Shown here piece after piece: positions 27,375 through 37,085 of a stretch of DNA of 64,000 nt; the first letter of the stretch is position 1, and the number at the start of each line of letters is the position of its first letter. This DNA comes from CAYPPG01 sp964412555. Lineage in GTDB: Bacteria > Hinthialibacterota > Hinthialibacteria > Hinthialibacterales > Hinthialibacteraceae. The position numbers were made by a program, and so were the translations under genes. The stretch spans positions 1-64,000 of the forward strand of contig CAYPPG010000041.1 in NCBI GenBank assembly GCA_964412555.1, read 5' to 3'. The notes beneath the pieces are model-generated. The model made no database searches. It was not told the DNA's origin and saw only the letters and a program-made list of their open reading frames with translations.

Positions 27375-28316
27375 ATGGCTCGTTTTGTGGTAACCGGAGG
27401 CGCCGGGTTTATCGGTTCGCATCTCGTTGAACATCTGCTTTCGGAAAACCATGAAGTCAGTGTCATCGATAACTTTTCCACCGGTCTGCGGGAAAATATC
27501 CAACCGTTTTTGAACCGAATCACCTTGCATGAAATCGACTTGCGAGATGCAGATGCAGTGAAGCGGGCACTGGAGGGGACCGAGTATGTTCTCCATCAAG
27601 GCGCTTTGCCATCTGTCCCCCGTTCTGTAAAAAATCCGCTGGAAAGTCATGAAAACAATGCCACCGGCACGTTGAATGTGTTGACCGCGGCAAAAGATGT
27701 GGGGGTGAAACGTTTGGTTTACGCTTCGTCTTCCTCTATTTATGGTAACTGCCGCGAGAAAAAAAAACACGAAAAATTGATTCCCCAGCCGATTTCTCCC
27801 TACGGCGTCGCAAAAACGTCGGGTGAATTCTATTGTAAGGCATTTTATGAAACGTATGGGCTGGAAACGGTTTCTCTCCGGTATTTCAATGTGTTCGGTC
27901 CCCGGCAAAATCCTGATTCTCCCTATACCGGTGTGATGGCGATTTTTATTCCGCTCATGCTGCAGGATCGGGAACCGACAATTTACGGAGATGGTTCTTC
28001 CACCCGAGATTTCACTTATATAAAAAATAATGTCCATGCAAATTGGTTGGCTGTTACGGGTAACGAGGGGGCCGGTGAAGCGGTCAACATTGCCTGTGGA
28101 GAAAGCCAAAGTGTTCTCGAGGTTGTTCATACCATCAACCGTATTTTGGGGAAGTCCATCGAACCGAAATTTGCACCCCCTCGCCCGGGTGATATCCGGC
28201 ACTCTTGTGCCGAGGTCGAAAAAGCGAAATCTGTATTAAATTTCAAACCATTGGTTTCATTTGAAGACGGGGTTGCAGAAACTGTTGAATGGTATCGGCA
28301 GCGATTATCGTTATAA
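27375..28316 (+). CDS. NAD-dependent nucleotide-sugar epimerase
   Basis: The 313-residue extended SDR enzyme has the NAD motif VTGGAGFIGSHL, the SVPRSVKNP loop, the catalytic YGVAK (YxxxK) with the upstream ASSSSIYG, and the sugar-binding RYFNVFGPRQNP segment. The SVPRSVKNP element resembles WbpP-type UDP-N-acetylglucosamine 4-epimerases. GalE-like or dehydratase activity remains possible. Its 3' end overlaps the end of the convergent histidine kinase gene by six bases. Confidence 0.9.
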   Translation: MARFVVTGGAGFIGSHLVEHLLSENHEVSVIDNFSTGLRENIQPFLNRITLHEIDLRDADAVKRALEGTEYVLHQGALPSVPRSVKNPLESHENNATGTLNVLTAAKDVGVKRLVYASSSSIYGNCREKKKHEKLIPQPISPYGVAKTSGEFYCKAFYETYGLETVSLRYFNVFGPRQNPDSPYTGVMAIFIPLMLQDREPTIYGDGSSTRDFTYIKNNVHANWLAVTGNEGAGEAVNIACGESQSVLEVVHTINRILGKSIEPKFAPPRPGDIRHSCAEVEKAKSVLNFKPLVSFEDGVAETVEWYRQRLSL

Positions 28317-30500
28317 ATTCTCACCGGAAGCGGCCATTATCGGAGCATCCACCGCCGAAAGGATGATCCGAAATATACTCCCTTGTCCGGGTACACTTTC
28401 TACTTCCACCCGCCCATTATGACTGTCCACAATTTGATGTACGAGGGATAATCCGAGTCCGGTGCCATTGTCTTTTGAGGTGTAGAATGGATCAAAGATT
28501 CGATCAATGCAATTTGGAGGAATCCCTTCTCCTTCATCCTTGATTTCTATGTCGATTTCCTTTTCTCCATATTTCTGCGCACGAATAACGATTGTCCCAC
28601 CTTCCGGCATGGCCTGTTGCGCATTCAACCATAAATTCAAGAAGGCTTGCCGGAACAATTCCTCATCGACGGCAATCGGAGGCAATTCAGGCTCGATTTC
28701 CTTGCTTAGGTGAAACTTTTCCGATTCAGAGAATCCTTGCACATAGGTGATGATATTTTCCAAAAGTGTCTCCACGGAAATTTCTTCCAGAGTAGGAACA
28801 GGCGGTCGAGCAAACATTAAAAAATCCGTAACCACTCGTGACAATCGATTGACTTCTTCAACGATAAAATCCGTCAATCCTTCTTCATTGGGTTGTCCCC
28901 CAAACCGTTTCTTCAACAGTTCGGCTGAACCACGGATGATTCCGAGTGGATTGCGTATTTCATGCGCCACACCGGCCGCCATTCGGCCTAGCGACGCCAG
29001 CCGGTCCTGTCTGCGCAATTGCTCTTCCAACTTGCGAATCGAGGAAAGATCGTGAAATGTCACGACCAGCCCGGATAATTTCCCGTCTTCGAGAAGAGGA
29101 ACCGTACTGATTTGCAATGGCCGTGTTTCCCCATTATTCAATTGATAAGGGATTTCTTCATTAAAAAGAGATCGGCAGTTCAGGAAAGAATACCGGACCA
29201 GTTTCCCGAATGAATTCGAATCGACCAGATTGTCGAGTTTCTGGCCGAGAAAGTGCTGAATTTGAAGTATTTCCATGCCGATACGGTTGATATGACTGAT
29301 CCGGCCTTCCGAATCGAGACTCATGACTCCCGTATGAATATGGGCAAGGATATTTTGCAAGAAGTGGTGAGTTTGATACAACTCACGATTGCTTTCTTCC
29401 AACTCTTTCGTTTGGCTCTGTAACTGGATCAGCTGGTTTTGGATTCGATCCGCCAATTGGTTGAAGGTCGAACATAAAACCTGTTGTTCATACGTGCCTG
29501 TCATTTGGACGCGGACATCATAGTGTCCTTCCGTCATGTGAGCGGCTGTTGCAGCCAATTCATTGATGGGTTTCGTAATATAACGGGCCATCAAGACAGC
29601 CGCAGCTAAACTTACGACTAATGTTGCCACGGCTCCCCACATTGTCCATAAGCCAATCATATCCAATAGATCCACGATCGGCACAGCAAGAATCATCACT
29701 GCCGCCAGTTCACCTCTTTGATTGATTACCGGCCGTATCGTTGTCTGCATGCGCATCGATTCCCAACCCGAGATGAAATCCAGCTGAACATCATCCACTT
29801 CGATTTCCTCATATCGCCCATCTTCGTCGAAATCATACAGACGTTCGTAGGCATCAGGCGGCAAATAGGGTCTTAAAATACTTGGAGACGGGTCGATTAC
29901 GGTATGATAAGCATCGTATGAGTTTTGAATCCGGAATACCGGCATCTGTCCGGGCTGTTTTTCTATCAAGGTAATTTTTGCGAACAGGCCGCCGATGATT
30001 TCCATTTCATCCTTGCTTTTCCCCTTCCAAAGCGGTTTGAAACAAAACAAATAAATTCTACCCTGTTCGTCTTCATAGAATTCTTGTTCTTCGAGCCACG
30101 ATTCCATTTCCAGGAATTTTTTTTTCGGAATAATGGAAAAATCCCGTTCGTAGTTCAACCAGCGATTATAAGGTTCTTTAAAAAAATCCCGCCATAGAAT
30201 CTCTTTCCATATTGAAAAATCATTGGGATTGTCGCTTGTTTCCAATACCTCGATCAATTTCGGGCGTTTCGGAAAATCGGCCTGCATGTATAACTGTGCA
30301 TTGTAGAGAATGATATTGAGGTCATTCCCGATCAGATCGATGTCTCGCTGCATTTCTTTGATGGTGTTATCCAACAAGTCGCTGCGGGTTGTCCGATGGC
30401 GAATACTCAATGCATAATAGGGGATAATGGAAAGCGGAATAATAGCCAGCACCACCAATCCTAAAAAAGCGGCGATCATCTGACTGCGCAATCGCTTCAT
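28311..30500 (-). CDS. Membrane sensor histidine kinase
   Basis: The 729-residue kinase has a first transmembrane helix (about 10-30), a large extracytoplasmic sensor region to about residue 285, and a second helix near 285-310 (TMWGAVATLVVSLAAAVL). A HAMP domain follows (KPINELAATAAHMTEG), then a coiled coil, a PAS domain (about 385-495), and the HisKA box AAGVAHEIRNPLGIIRGS with the phosphorylated His513. The HATPase N-box lies near NLWLNAQQAMPEGG. The layout is NtrB-like. The ATG at 30500 follows a TAGGT site, three bases inside an alternative GTG. No response regulator adjoins it, so it is an orphan. Confidence 0.9.
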   Translation of the reverse strand: MKRLRSQMIAAFLGLVVLAIIPLSIIPYYALSIRHRTTRSDLLDNTIKEMQRDIDLIGNDLNIILYNAQLYMQADFPKRPKLIEVLETSDNPNDFSIWKEILWRDFFKEPYNRWLNYERDFSIIPKKKFLEMESWLEEQEFYEDEQGRIYLFCFKPLWKGKSKDEMEIIGGLFAKITLIEKQPGQMPVFRIQNSYDAYHTVIDPSPSILRPYLPPDAYERLYDFDEDGRYEEIEVDDVQLDFISGWESMRMQTTIRPVINQRGELAAVMILAVPIVDLLDMIGLWTMWGAVATLVVSLAAAVLMARYITKPINELAATAAHMTEGHYDVRVQMTGTYEQQVLCSTFNQLADRIQNQLIQLQSQTKELEESNRELYQTHHFLQNILAHIHTGVMSLDSEGRISHINRIGMEILQIQHFLGQKLDNLVDSNSFGKLVRYSFLNCRSLFNEEIPYQLNNGETRPLQISTVPLLEDGKLSGLVVTFHDLSSIRKLEEQLRRQDRLASLGRMAAGVAHEIRNPLGIIRGSAELLKKRFGGQPNEEGLTDFIVEEVNRLSRVVTDFLMFARPPVPTLEEISVETLLENIITYVQGFSESEKFHLSKEIEPELPPIAVDEELFRQAFLNLWLNAQQAMPEGGTIVIRAQKYGEKEIDIEIKDEGEGIPPNCIDRIFDPFYTSKDNGTGLGLSLVHQIVDSHNGRVEVESVPGQGSIFRIILSAVDAPIMAASGENL

Positions 30501-30616
30501 CACGATGTATACCTACCGTAACTTTGTTTATATACCCATGATGTCGGGAATTTCTCTATCTTTATTCTCATTAGAATGTATATAAAACAAGAATATAGGG
30601 GAGGATAATCCCCCCC

Positions 30617-31681
30617 TCATTCCCATACACCGGGAATAATATGGCCGCATGAAGGACATGCTCCGTGTTGAATTCGATTCTGGATCACTCGGAAACCTTT
30701 GCGTTCCACCAATAGACTTTGGCAGCTGGGGCAATAGGTATTTTCTCCATCGGCCACTCGTCCGGGAAGATTCCCGGCATAGACGAACTGCAATCCTTCT
30801 TCTTTCCCGATTTCTGATGCCCGTAATAAGGTTTCAGCGGAGGTATTTCCCATCCCGGACATCTTATAATCTTCATGAAAGGCCGTTACGTGCCAAGGGA
30901 TTTCCTTGCCGACTGAAGCAATAAATTGGGCTATTTCCCGCAATTCTTCTTCGGAATCGTTCATTTCCGGCACGATCAACGTTACGATTTCGATCCAGAA
31001 TCGCTTTTCTTTCAGCATTCGTATCGTGTCCAAGACCGCCTTCAGAGTACCGCCGAGTTTTCGGTATTCCTTATCTTGAAAACTCTTCAAATCCACTTTG
31101 TAATAATCCGTCCAGGGACGGATGTAATCGAGAACTTCCGGTGTACCGTTCCCGTTGGAGACATAGGAAGTGCGAAGACCGTGTTTTTTCGCTATTTTGA
31201 AGATTTCGACCGCCCACTCCGAGGTGATCAACGGTTCATTGTATGTGCTTGTTACGGTTTTCGCTCCATATCGCAGTGCCATGTCGACAAATTCTTCTGC
31301 AGTACATTGCCGGATTGGCCCCCCCGCTGAGGTATCTCGAATTACTTGGGAGGTTTGCCAGTTTTGACAAAAAGGACAATGATAATCACACCCCAACATT
31401 CCGAAACTCATGGTATTCGAGCCGGGCAAAACATGAAAAAACGGCTTCTTTTCGATCGGATCGCAATTCAATCCCGCCACATAGCCGAAGGGAACCTGCA
31501 ATTTGCCCTCTTCATTGAAACGGACTTTGCAAACGCCCTGCCTTCCTTCCGGAATCAAGCATCGATGCCCGCAGGCAAAGCATCGAATTTTCTTATTTTC
31601 CAACACTTCATACAATTCACCTTCTACTGTATGCTGAGCCAATAATTCATCCAATGTTCGAGGTTCTTTTGTCTGTACCAT
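30617..31681 (-). CDS. amrS: AmmeMemoRadiSam system radical SAM enzyme
   Basis: The 354-residue protein is a radical SAM enzyme with the SAM cluster at Cys98, Cys102 and Cys105 in MLGCDYHCPFCQNWQ. An N-terminal CFACGHRC and two C-terminal CPSC pairs likely bind further metal. This arrangement and the length match AmrS, which usually acts with a MEMO protein and an AMMECR1 protein. Neither partner is in this window. An AGGGGG site precedes the ATG. Its reaction is not established for this organism. Confidence 0.92.
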   Translation of the reverse strand: MVQTKEPRTLDELLAQHTVEGELYEVLENKKIRCFACGHRCLIPEGRQGVCKVRFNEEGKLQVPFGYVAGLNCDPIEKKPFFHVLPGSNTMSFGMLGCDYHCPFCQNWQTSQVIRDTSAGGPIRQCTAEEFVDMALRYGAKTVTSTYNEPLITSEWAVEIFKIAKKHGLRTSYVSNGNGTPEVLDYIRPWTDYYKVDLKSFQDKEYRKLGGTLKAVLDTIRMLKEKRFWIEIVTLIVPEMNDSEEELREIAQFIASVGKEIPWHVTAFHEDYKMSGMGNTSAETLLRASEIGKEEGLQFVYAGNLPGRVADGENTYCPSCQSLLVERKGFRVIQNRIQHGACPSCGHIIPGVWE

Positions 31682-31724
31682 TATGACCCCCTTTTCTTGA
31701 AAATGCGGGTCTCGGTTGTGTTAT

Positions 31725-31853
31725 TCATTTTATGCATGCTGTATAAACGCATTTTCCGCCTTCGTGATATTCAAAATAGTATTTCAATTTCTTGGAATAA
31801 CCGCAGATCGGTCTATCTAATTCTTCGTTTTGTTCTACATTATATTTTAGCAT
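31725..31853 (-). CDS. Small Cys-containing protein upstream of amrS
   Basis: A 42-residue ORF (start MLKYNVEQNEELDRPICGYS, then a positively charged stretch, ending KCVYTACIK) lies 43 bases before amrS in the same direction. It has cysteines at 17, 35 and 40 and looks like an ordinary coding sequence rather than random DNA, perhaps a small metal-binding partner. No clear ribosome-binding site precedes it, and the start sits just after the palindrome cluster at 31858. I recognise no family. Confidence 0.45.
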   Translation of the reverse strand: MLKYNVEQNEELDRPICGYSKKLKYYFEYHEGGKCVYTACIK

Positions 31854-31857
31854 AACT

Positions 31858-31915
31858 TGTGGTGCGGACATCCTGTCTGCACATTTTTGGCAGCAGACCA
31901 GAGGTTTGCACCACA
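31858..31915. repeat. Nested palindrome cluster upstream of the small ORF
   Basis: Outer arms TGTGGTGC (31858) and GCACCACA (31908) enclose an inner hairpin GTGCGGACA/TGTCTGCAC (31862-31882) with loop TCC and one mismatch. It belongs by geometry to the palindrome family. The rest of the spacer to 32006 (AT-rich, no ORF) holds nothing I can assign. Confidence 0.7.
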
Positions 31916-32006
31916 GGTTGTTACAGAAAATTAAAAATTACAGGATTTAAAATAAGTGGATACAGAGAAGGAAAACAGAAAATTCATGGAGCTGAATCAC
32001 CATGAA

Positions 32007-33956
32007 TTATTTCTTATCCCTTTTATTTTTGGGGTTTACGGAAAATACCGGCCGATTATGTTTTCGTGCCGCCATACTGATCCAAGCCATTTTTGAAGGC
32101 CCGATTGGTTTTTCCTCCGGAGATTCATTCTCGATCATTTCTTCTTCATTATACGGCTCTTCAAAGAATTCCTTCGTTATGGATTGTGGACGTTGCCGAT
32201 AATATTTGACAGAATCGTCTCCATTGCCAACCAAGGTATTCCGTTTGACTTTGCTCTTCGCACTGTCCACACACACGATCCCCCCCAGTGGTGGTTTTGT
32301 CAAATTCCCGTTGCGTAAAATTTTGTTGCCGACCACATTCACTTTCGCTTCCAGCAATCGTATACCCGCTCCACCGTTTTCGATGATTTGATTTTTTGAA
32401 AGCTCTCCCCCTGCACATTGTGAAAAGAACACACCGGGAGACAAAGAAACTACCCCGTTTCCTTGAATTTTGTTGCGCAATACTTTCACACCGTCTGTTC
32501 CCCTTGTCGCAATTCCCGGACCTACATTGCCGCCAATCGTGGAATATTGAATAGTAACATCCGAATGATCTTTAATGCAAATCCCGTATCCGACTTTCAT
32601 CGGTATTTCATGTTGAATTCTGCCGTTATCCGTCACGTTGCATGAATCGATGACGGCCGAAGATACACCGCCGATGTGGATTCCCGCGGTATAGGCGTTT
32701 TTCACATTGGTATGCTTGATTTGCACCTCTTTACTCGTGTGCACATAAATGCCATCGTCGTTCGAACGAACGATAGAGCATTGTTCCACTTTCACTGAAC
32801 GGCTTGATTCTATTCGAAAACAGGGAGTCGATTCGGTATTTCTTGGTCCTTCGACAAGGAATCCGACAATCTTTACATTCTCGGCGTTTTGGATTTCGAA
32901 TGGGGGTCCACTTTCCGGTTCAATTCTCACCATACCCACCGGCTCGGAAATAAGAGTGATATGAGAACGATTTATCCGCACATTTTCCCGATAAATCCCC
33001 GATTTCACATAGATTTCATAATTCATTGGTGCAAATTGAATCGCTTCATTAATGGAAGAGAAATGATTTGGATTTCCCTCCTGTGAAACATAGATTTTCT
33101 TATTCTCCGGAGTGTGATCCGAGAAACAAAAACTCTCCATTCTGGAACACGAAATCCCTTCCGATGGTGGAGATTCATCGACAAAAGGGTTGGAAACGCT
33201 GTTCTTTTTATACGTTTGAACAATTGTTTCATGATGATTCGGTTTTTCCGGTTGGTTTTCGATCGTGGATGTTTGTAACACTTCTCCCGTATAACCGGAT
33301 TCATCTCCTTCGCGCCAATGCAATTCATACAATGCCTGCGGATCCTTGATATTTTTCAAAGATTTTCGACCGAGGGAAGTCACATAATATTTATTTTGCC
33401 GAAAAAGTTCTGTGCTCACATCTTTGGAGATAAAAATCTGATTTGTTCCTGCGAGATCTTGCAATCGTTTAGCGATATTCAGTGTATTGCATTGGTGCTC
33501 TAATTTCTCGTTTTGATAAAACACCTTTCCGAGATGAAGCCCAGCGCTGATGTGAATTCGCTCTGCCTCATTGGCACTTTGGTTGTATAGGTCTAGTTTG
33601 CGGAGCGTGGCGATAATCGCTTCTGCGGCGACAACCGAATTTTCGAATGCGGCAAGAATCTGATCTCCTCCGCTCAATTCCACATATTTGGGGTGAAAGG
33701 ATTGGAACGAACTCAACACATTTTCCTTAAACCGATTCACGATCAACAAAGAGCTTAAATCTCCTCGTTCGCTGAAAAGACGGCTGGAACCGCATAGATC
33801 TACAAAGAGAACCGCCCACAAGCGCCTGTATTTTTCAATCGCCTGTTCGATCTCGTGCCTTTGCTGCAATAACAAAGACAATTGGTCGGATACGGTCTGC
33901 GGAATCCTCTCCGGCCCTTCCTCAAAGGGATTCAAAGGAGACTGCTCTTCCATCAT
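32007..33956 (-). CDS. Nucleotidyl cyclase domain fused to a parallel beta-helix
   Basis: The 649-residue protein has no signal peptide or membrane helix. Residues of about 20-45 form a coiled coil. Residues 45-215 match a class III adenylate/guanylate cyclase homology domain, with metal Asp53 in LFVDLCGSS, Asp98 in LSGGDQILAAF, and the transition-state Asn160 and Arg164 of TLNIAKRLQ. The residues that normally select adenine or guanine are Leu94 and Glu153, neither the adenylyl Lys/Asp nor the guanylyl Glu/Cys pair. After a Pro/Ser linker, residues of about 290-600 form repeated beta strands typical of a right-handed parallel beta-helix (many xNVxI, GIYV and GGV turns). The C-terminus is basic. 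The combination is unusual. The signal and product are unknown. Confidence 0.8.
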   Translation of the reverse strand: MMEEQSPLNPFEEGPERIPQTVSDQLSLLLQQRHEIEQAIEKYRRLWAVLFVDLCGSSRLFSERGDLSSLLIVNRFKENVLSSFQSFHPKYVELSGGDQILAAFENSVVAAEAIIATLRKLDLYNQSANEAERIHISAGLHLGKVFYQNEKLEHQCNTLNIAKRLQDLAGTNQIFISKDVSTELFRQNKYYVTSLGRKSLKNIKDPQALYELHWREGDESGYTGEVLQTSTIENQPEKPNHHETIVQTYKKNSVSNPFVDESPPSEGISCSRMESFCFSDHTPENKKIYVSQEGNPNHFSSINEAIQFAPMNYEIYVKSGIYRENVRINRSHITLISEPVGMVRIEPESGPPFEIQNAENVKIVGFLVEGPRNTESTPCFRIESSRSVKVEQCSIVRSNDDGIYVHTSKEVQIKHTNVKNAYTAGIHIGGVSSAVIDSCNVTDNGRIQHEIPMKVGYGICIKDHSDVTIQYSTIGGNVGPGIATRGTDGVKVLRNKIQGNGVVSLSPGVFFSQCAGGELSKNQIIENGGAGIRLLEAKVNVVGNKILRNGNLTKPPLGGIVCVDSAKSKVKRNTLVGNGDDSVKYYRQRPQSITKEFFEEPYNEEEMIENESPEEKPIGPSKMAWISMAARKHNRPVFSVNPKNKRDKK

Positions 33957-34021
33957 GAACGATTACCTCGAGCGGCCATCCAACACACCGCTCAACACAC
34001 ACTTACATTACAAAATACTCA

Positions 34022-34087
34022 TGCCCTAATGGGCACAACGAACGAAAAAAGATACACACGCTCTATAATGCGGGCAGGGATGCCCGC
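34022..34087. repeat. Inverted copy of the GCGGGCA palindrome
   Basis: Positions 34070-34087 hold GCGGGCA/TGCCCGC around GGGA, followed by GCTCCAGTATT. Read in reverse it repeats the GGAGC-prefixed unit at 4755 and 4820. A weaker TGCCC/GGGCA pair lies at 34022-34035. Confidence 0.8.
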
Positions 34088-34222
34088 GCTCCAGTATTAA
34101 GATAGAAACGAACGTCGATAGAAATTACCATTATTTCGCATGAATTAGAAGGGGATTGAAATTGAACCGACGTATTTCCATAATAATCCATACATGAGTA
34201 TTTTAATTAGGAGAGAATGGAT

Positions 34223-36046
34223 ATGGTTTCGAACAATCAAAGAAGTATGACGCCTACATGGAGTAATAGGCTTATCATCACCTTGTCGATAATATTGTGG
34301 ATTTGCTTTCCAGCAGAAGCGGCAAATGGTTTTGAAGGCAAACCGTATACGGATGGCGATGTTTATGCTGATACCTGGGTGGCTACGGATGCGCTTGGAA
34401 GAACAGTTCCGGGATTCCAGGAATGTGGATCCATCAAAAAGAATAAGTGGATTGGAATCTTTTATTGGACATGGCATATTCCAGGCAGAGGCGGTCCGAA
34501 CGATAATACCAAACTCATTGCCAAAGCCAAAGACGGAAAAGTGGATTGGCCGACCGAGCATAGGACGCATCATTGGGGGGAACCGGAACTCGGGTACTAT
34601 TTAATGACAGATCCTTTCGTGATTCGAAAGCATGCTTCCATGCTAGTGGATGCGGGGATCGATGCCATCTTTTTTGATACGACCAATCCACCCTTTACCT
34701 GGAAAGATGAATACGAGGCATTGTGCCGAGAGTATACGGCCATGCGTGAAGAGGGAGCGCGTACGCCTGCCATTGCATTTATTGCGCCTTTCGGGGATCC
34801 TCGGCCGGTTGTGAAGCGGCTTTGGAAGGATTTATACGAGACGGATCATTGGAAAGAACTTTGGTTTCAATGGAAAGGCAAACCCTTGTTGCTGGCGAAC
34901 AAAGAATTCATCGACAATGAGGAAATGCTGAACTTCTTTACATTTCGGCGGCCTATGCCGGATTATTGGATCGGACCGACGGGCGCGAATCAGTGGAGTT
35001 GGTTGGAAGTGTATCCTCAGCACGTCTTCAGAAATAGTAAGGGGGACGCGGAACAAATGAGTGTCGGTGTAGCGCAAAACGCTCTACCCAATACGCCCGG
35101 CCCTGCACCGATGAGCCATAAGGCCGGTGCGATGGGACGCAGTTGGCATAACGGAAAAAAGGATGAACGGGACGGCGCAGTGAATCTTGGTTTGAATTTT
35201 GATGAGCAATGGTCGCGTGCGATGAAAGTAAATCCGCAGTTTCTCTTTGTAACGGGATGGAACGAGTGGATCGCCGGACGTTATACGGAATGGTTCAAAT
35301 ACACGGATGAAGACTGCTATTACCCCGGCGGCTTGTTCGTGGATCAATATACGCAAGAATACAGCCGCGATTGTGAGCCGATGCGGGGAGGCCATGGGGA
35401 TAATTACTACTACCAATTGGCGAGTTGGGCACGTCGTTTCAAAGGCGTAAGGGAACGGCCGAAAGCGAAAGGACCAAGCCGGATCGTCATCGACGGACAG
35501 TTCCATGACTGGGAGCCCGTCTCGCCTGAATTCCGGGATACAATCGGTGACACGATTCATCGCGACCATCCAGGCTATGGAGAACTGGTGTATCACAATC
35601 ATACCGGCCGCAATGATTTCGTGATCGCTAAAGCCGCTTACGATAAAGAGAATCTCTATTTTTTTATCCAAACCCTAAAGCCAATCTCTCCTCGAACAGA
35701 CCGGCATTGGATGATGCTATTACTCGATTCGGATCAAGATGCAAGCACCGGTTGGTTGGGATATGATTTCATCGTGAATCATGAGGTATTGAGCGATGAG
35801 AATTCAACCTTGAAAGCATGGTGTGACGATTCATGGAAAACCATAGGATCAATCGACTATCAAGTGAACGGGAATGGGATGGAACTTCAGATTCCGCGTG
35901 AGAGTGTCGTCGGGAAAGAGAAAACTCCGACCTTTGATTTTCATTGGGTTGACAATATTCAGGAATTTGGGGATGTCTCGGAATTGGGGCTTAATGGAGA
36001 CAGCGCACCGAATCGGCGCTGGAATTACCGGTTTGAAGTGTACTGA
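34223..36046 (+). CDS. Secreted glycosidase-like protein (GH71/GH99-like) with C-terminal CBM9-like domain
   Basis: From the ATG at 34223 (AGGAG nine bases upstream, and an ATG two codons earlier is too close) the 607-residue product has a signal peptide. It then has a TIM-barrel-like body: KWIGIFYWTWHIPG, DAGIDAIFFDTTNPPF, ALCREYTAMREEGARTPAIA and VTGWNEWIAGRY. The latter style recalls GH71 and GH99 type enzymes, but catalytic residues cannot be fixed by eye. The C-terminal part (about 430-607: IDGQFHDWEPVSPEF, KAAYDKENLYFFIQT) is CBM9/DOMON-like. It is followed on the other strand by a sugar isomerase. Confidence 0.75.
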   Translation: MVSNNQRSMTPTWSNRLIITLSIILWICFPAEAANGFEGKPYTDGDVYADTWVATDALGRTVPGFQECGSIKKNKWIGIFYWTWHIPGRGGPNDNTKLIAKAKDGKVDWPTEHRTHHWGEPELGYYLMTDPFVIRKHASMLVDAGIDAIFFDTTNPPFTWKDEYEALCREYTAMREEGARTPAIAFIAPFGDPRPVVKRLWKDLYETDHWKELWFQWKGKPLLLANKEFIDNEEMLNFFTFRRPMPDYWIGPTGANQWSWLEVYPQHVFRNSKGDAEQMSVGVAQNALPNTPGPAPMSHKAGAMGRSWHNGKKDERDGAVNLGLNFDEQWSRAMKVNPQFLFVTGWNEWIAGRYTEWFKYTDEDCYYPGGLFVDQYTQEYSRDCEPMRGGHGDNYYYQLASWARRFKGVRERPKAKGPSRIVIDGQFHDWEPVSPEFRDTIGDTIHRDHPGYGELVYHNHTGRNDFVIAKAAYDKENLYFFIQTLKPISPRTDRHWMMLLLDSDQDASTGWLGYDFIVNHEVLSDENSTLKAWCDDSWKTIGSIDYQVNGNGMELQIPRESVVGKEKTPTFDFHWVDNIQEFGDVSELGLNGDSAPNRRWNYRFEVY

Positions 36047-36049
36047 TTG

Positions 36050-36904
36050 CTAAATCATCTTTTTCAATGTTTTCAAGCATTCCCTGGGGACGTCAAATCC
36101 TTTCCCTTGCACTTCGCCTTGTTCGACGATATACCACCTCGTTCTGTGCTGTGTTTTGCAAAGCTCGATAATTTCAGCCCATGTCGGATCTTCCACTTCG
36201 AGTGGGGCGCCTTCATATCCTTTGATGTGGACTGTGGTCGCTCGATTGGGGAATTTTTTCAAGATGGCAATCGGATCGCCGCCGCCTTGGGCGCAATTGC
36301 CAGTGTCGAGTTGCATGATCACTTCCGGCTTCGTTTGGCTGAAAAGAAGATCCCATCCAGTCGTGCCTTCAAATTTGTTGAAATCAAAACCGTGACAGTG
36401 ATAGCCGACTCTCATTCGATTTTCGCGTGCTTTTACGGAGGATTCATTGAGGATGTTGGCGAACTTTTTGATCGATTCGGGGGATTCCATTAAATTTCTC
36501 GCTGCGGCGACGATTAGATAGCGATTCCCTAAAATCCGGTTATTCCGGATTGTCCGGTCGAAATTCTCTTCCGAGAGTGCATCCACGCTCATATGGATTC
36601 CGCAGCAACGTATGTTGTTTGCGTCCAGCAGCTTGCGCAACTGTTCAGCGCTCCATTCCTTATAAATATTTTCCGTTCCCCCATACCCCCAAAACTCCAC
36701 ACCTTGATAGCCCATTTCAGCCAGTTTTTGAATACAACCGGCTACATCATTTTCAAATGCAGAGCGAACGCAATAAAGTTGAATTCCGATTCGCGGCTCA
36801 CGATTTCTGCGTCTTTCCTGTGCCAGGACTGTACCGACTGTTCCTTGCAATAACGCCGCTGCTCCGGTACATGATAGTAAAAATTCTCTTCTTCGAACAT
36901 CCAT
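36050..36904 (-). CDS. Tat-exported sugar phosphate isomerase/epimerase
   Basis: The 284-residue enzyme has a twin-arginine signal (MDVRRREFLLSCTGAAALLQ). The mature part is a xylose-isomerase-type TIM barrel: RIGIQLYCVRSAFENDV, YQGVEFWGYGG, a metal His in YHCHGFDFNKF, and the acidic residues of IMQLDTGNCAQGG and TVHIKGYEG. Related proteins in PVC bacteria are common and their sugars are unknown. AGGAGAAAGAAG precedes the start. It is convergent with the glycosidase-like gene and may belong to the same sugar pathway. Confidence 0.88.
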   Translation of the reverse strand: MDVRRREFLLSCTGAAALLQGTVGTVLAQERRRNREPRIGIQLYCVRSAFENDVAGCIQKLAEMGYQGVEFWGYGGTENIYKEWSAEQLRKLLDANNIRCCGIHMSVDALSEENFDRTIRNNRILGNRYLIVAAARNLMESPESIKKFANILNESSVKARENRMRVGYHCHGFDFNKFEGTTGWDLLFSQTKPEVIMQLDTGNCAQGGGDPIAILKKFPNRATTVHIKGYEGAPLEVEDPTWAEIIELCKTQHRTRWYIVEQGEVQGKGFDVPRECLKTLKKMI

Positions 36905-37085
36905 CTTCTTTCTCCTCGATCCATTAATGTTTTGTTCAAAAAAATGAGATTAATTCTTGACATAGTTTCCATGAAAAGTGGATTTTCTACAATCCCCAAA
37001 AGATATGCCTGTGACTTGGTATGGATGAATTATGCAGTTGCACTGTTTCGGACGGTTATGTTTATACTTTCTACAAAAACTGTTA

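Noticed and set aside
27300..28202. 300-residue minus-strand ORF over the epimerase
   Set aside because: The epimerase on the other strand has all SDR motifs. The antisense product has no recognisable motif.
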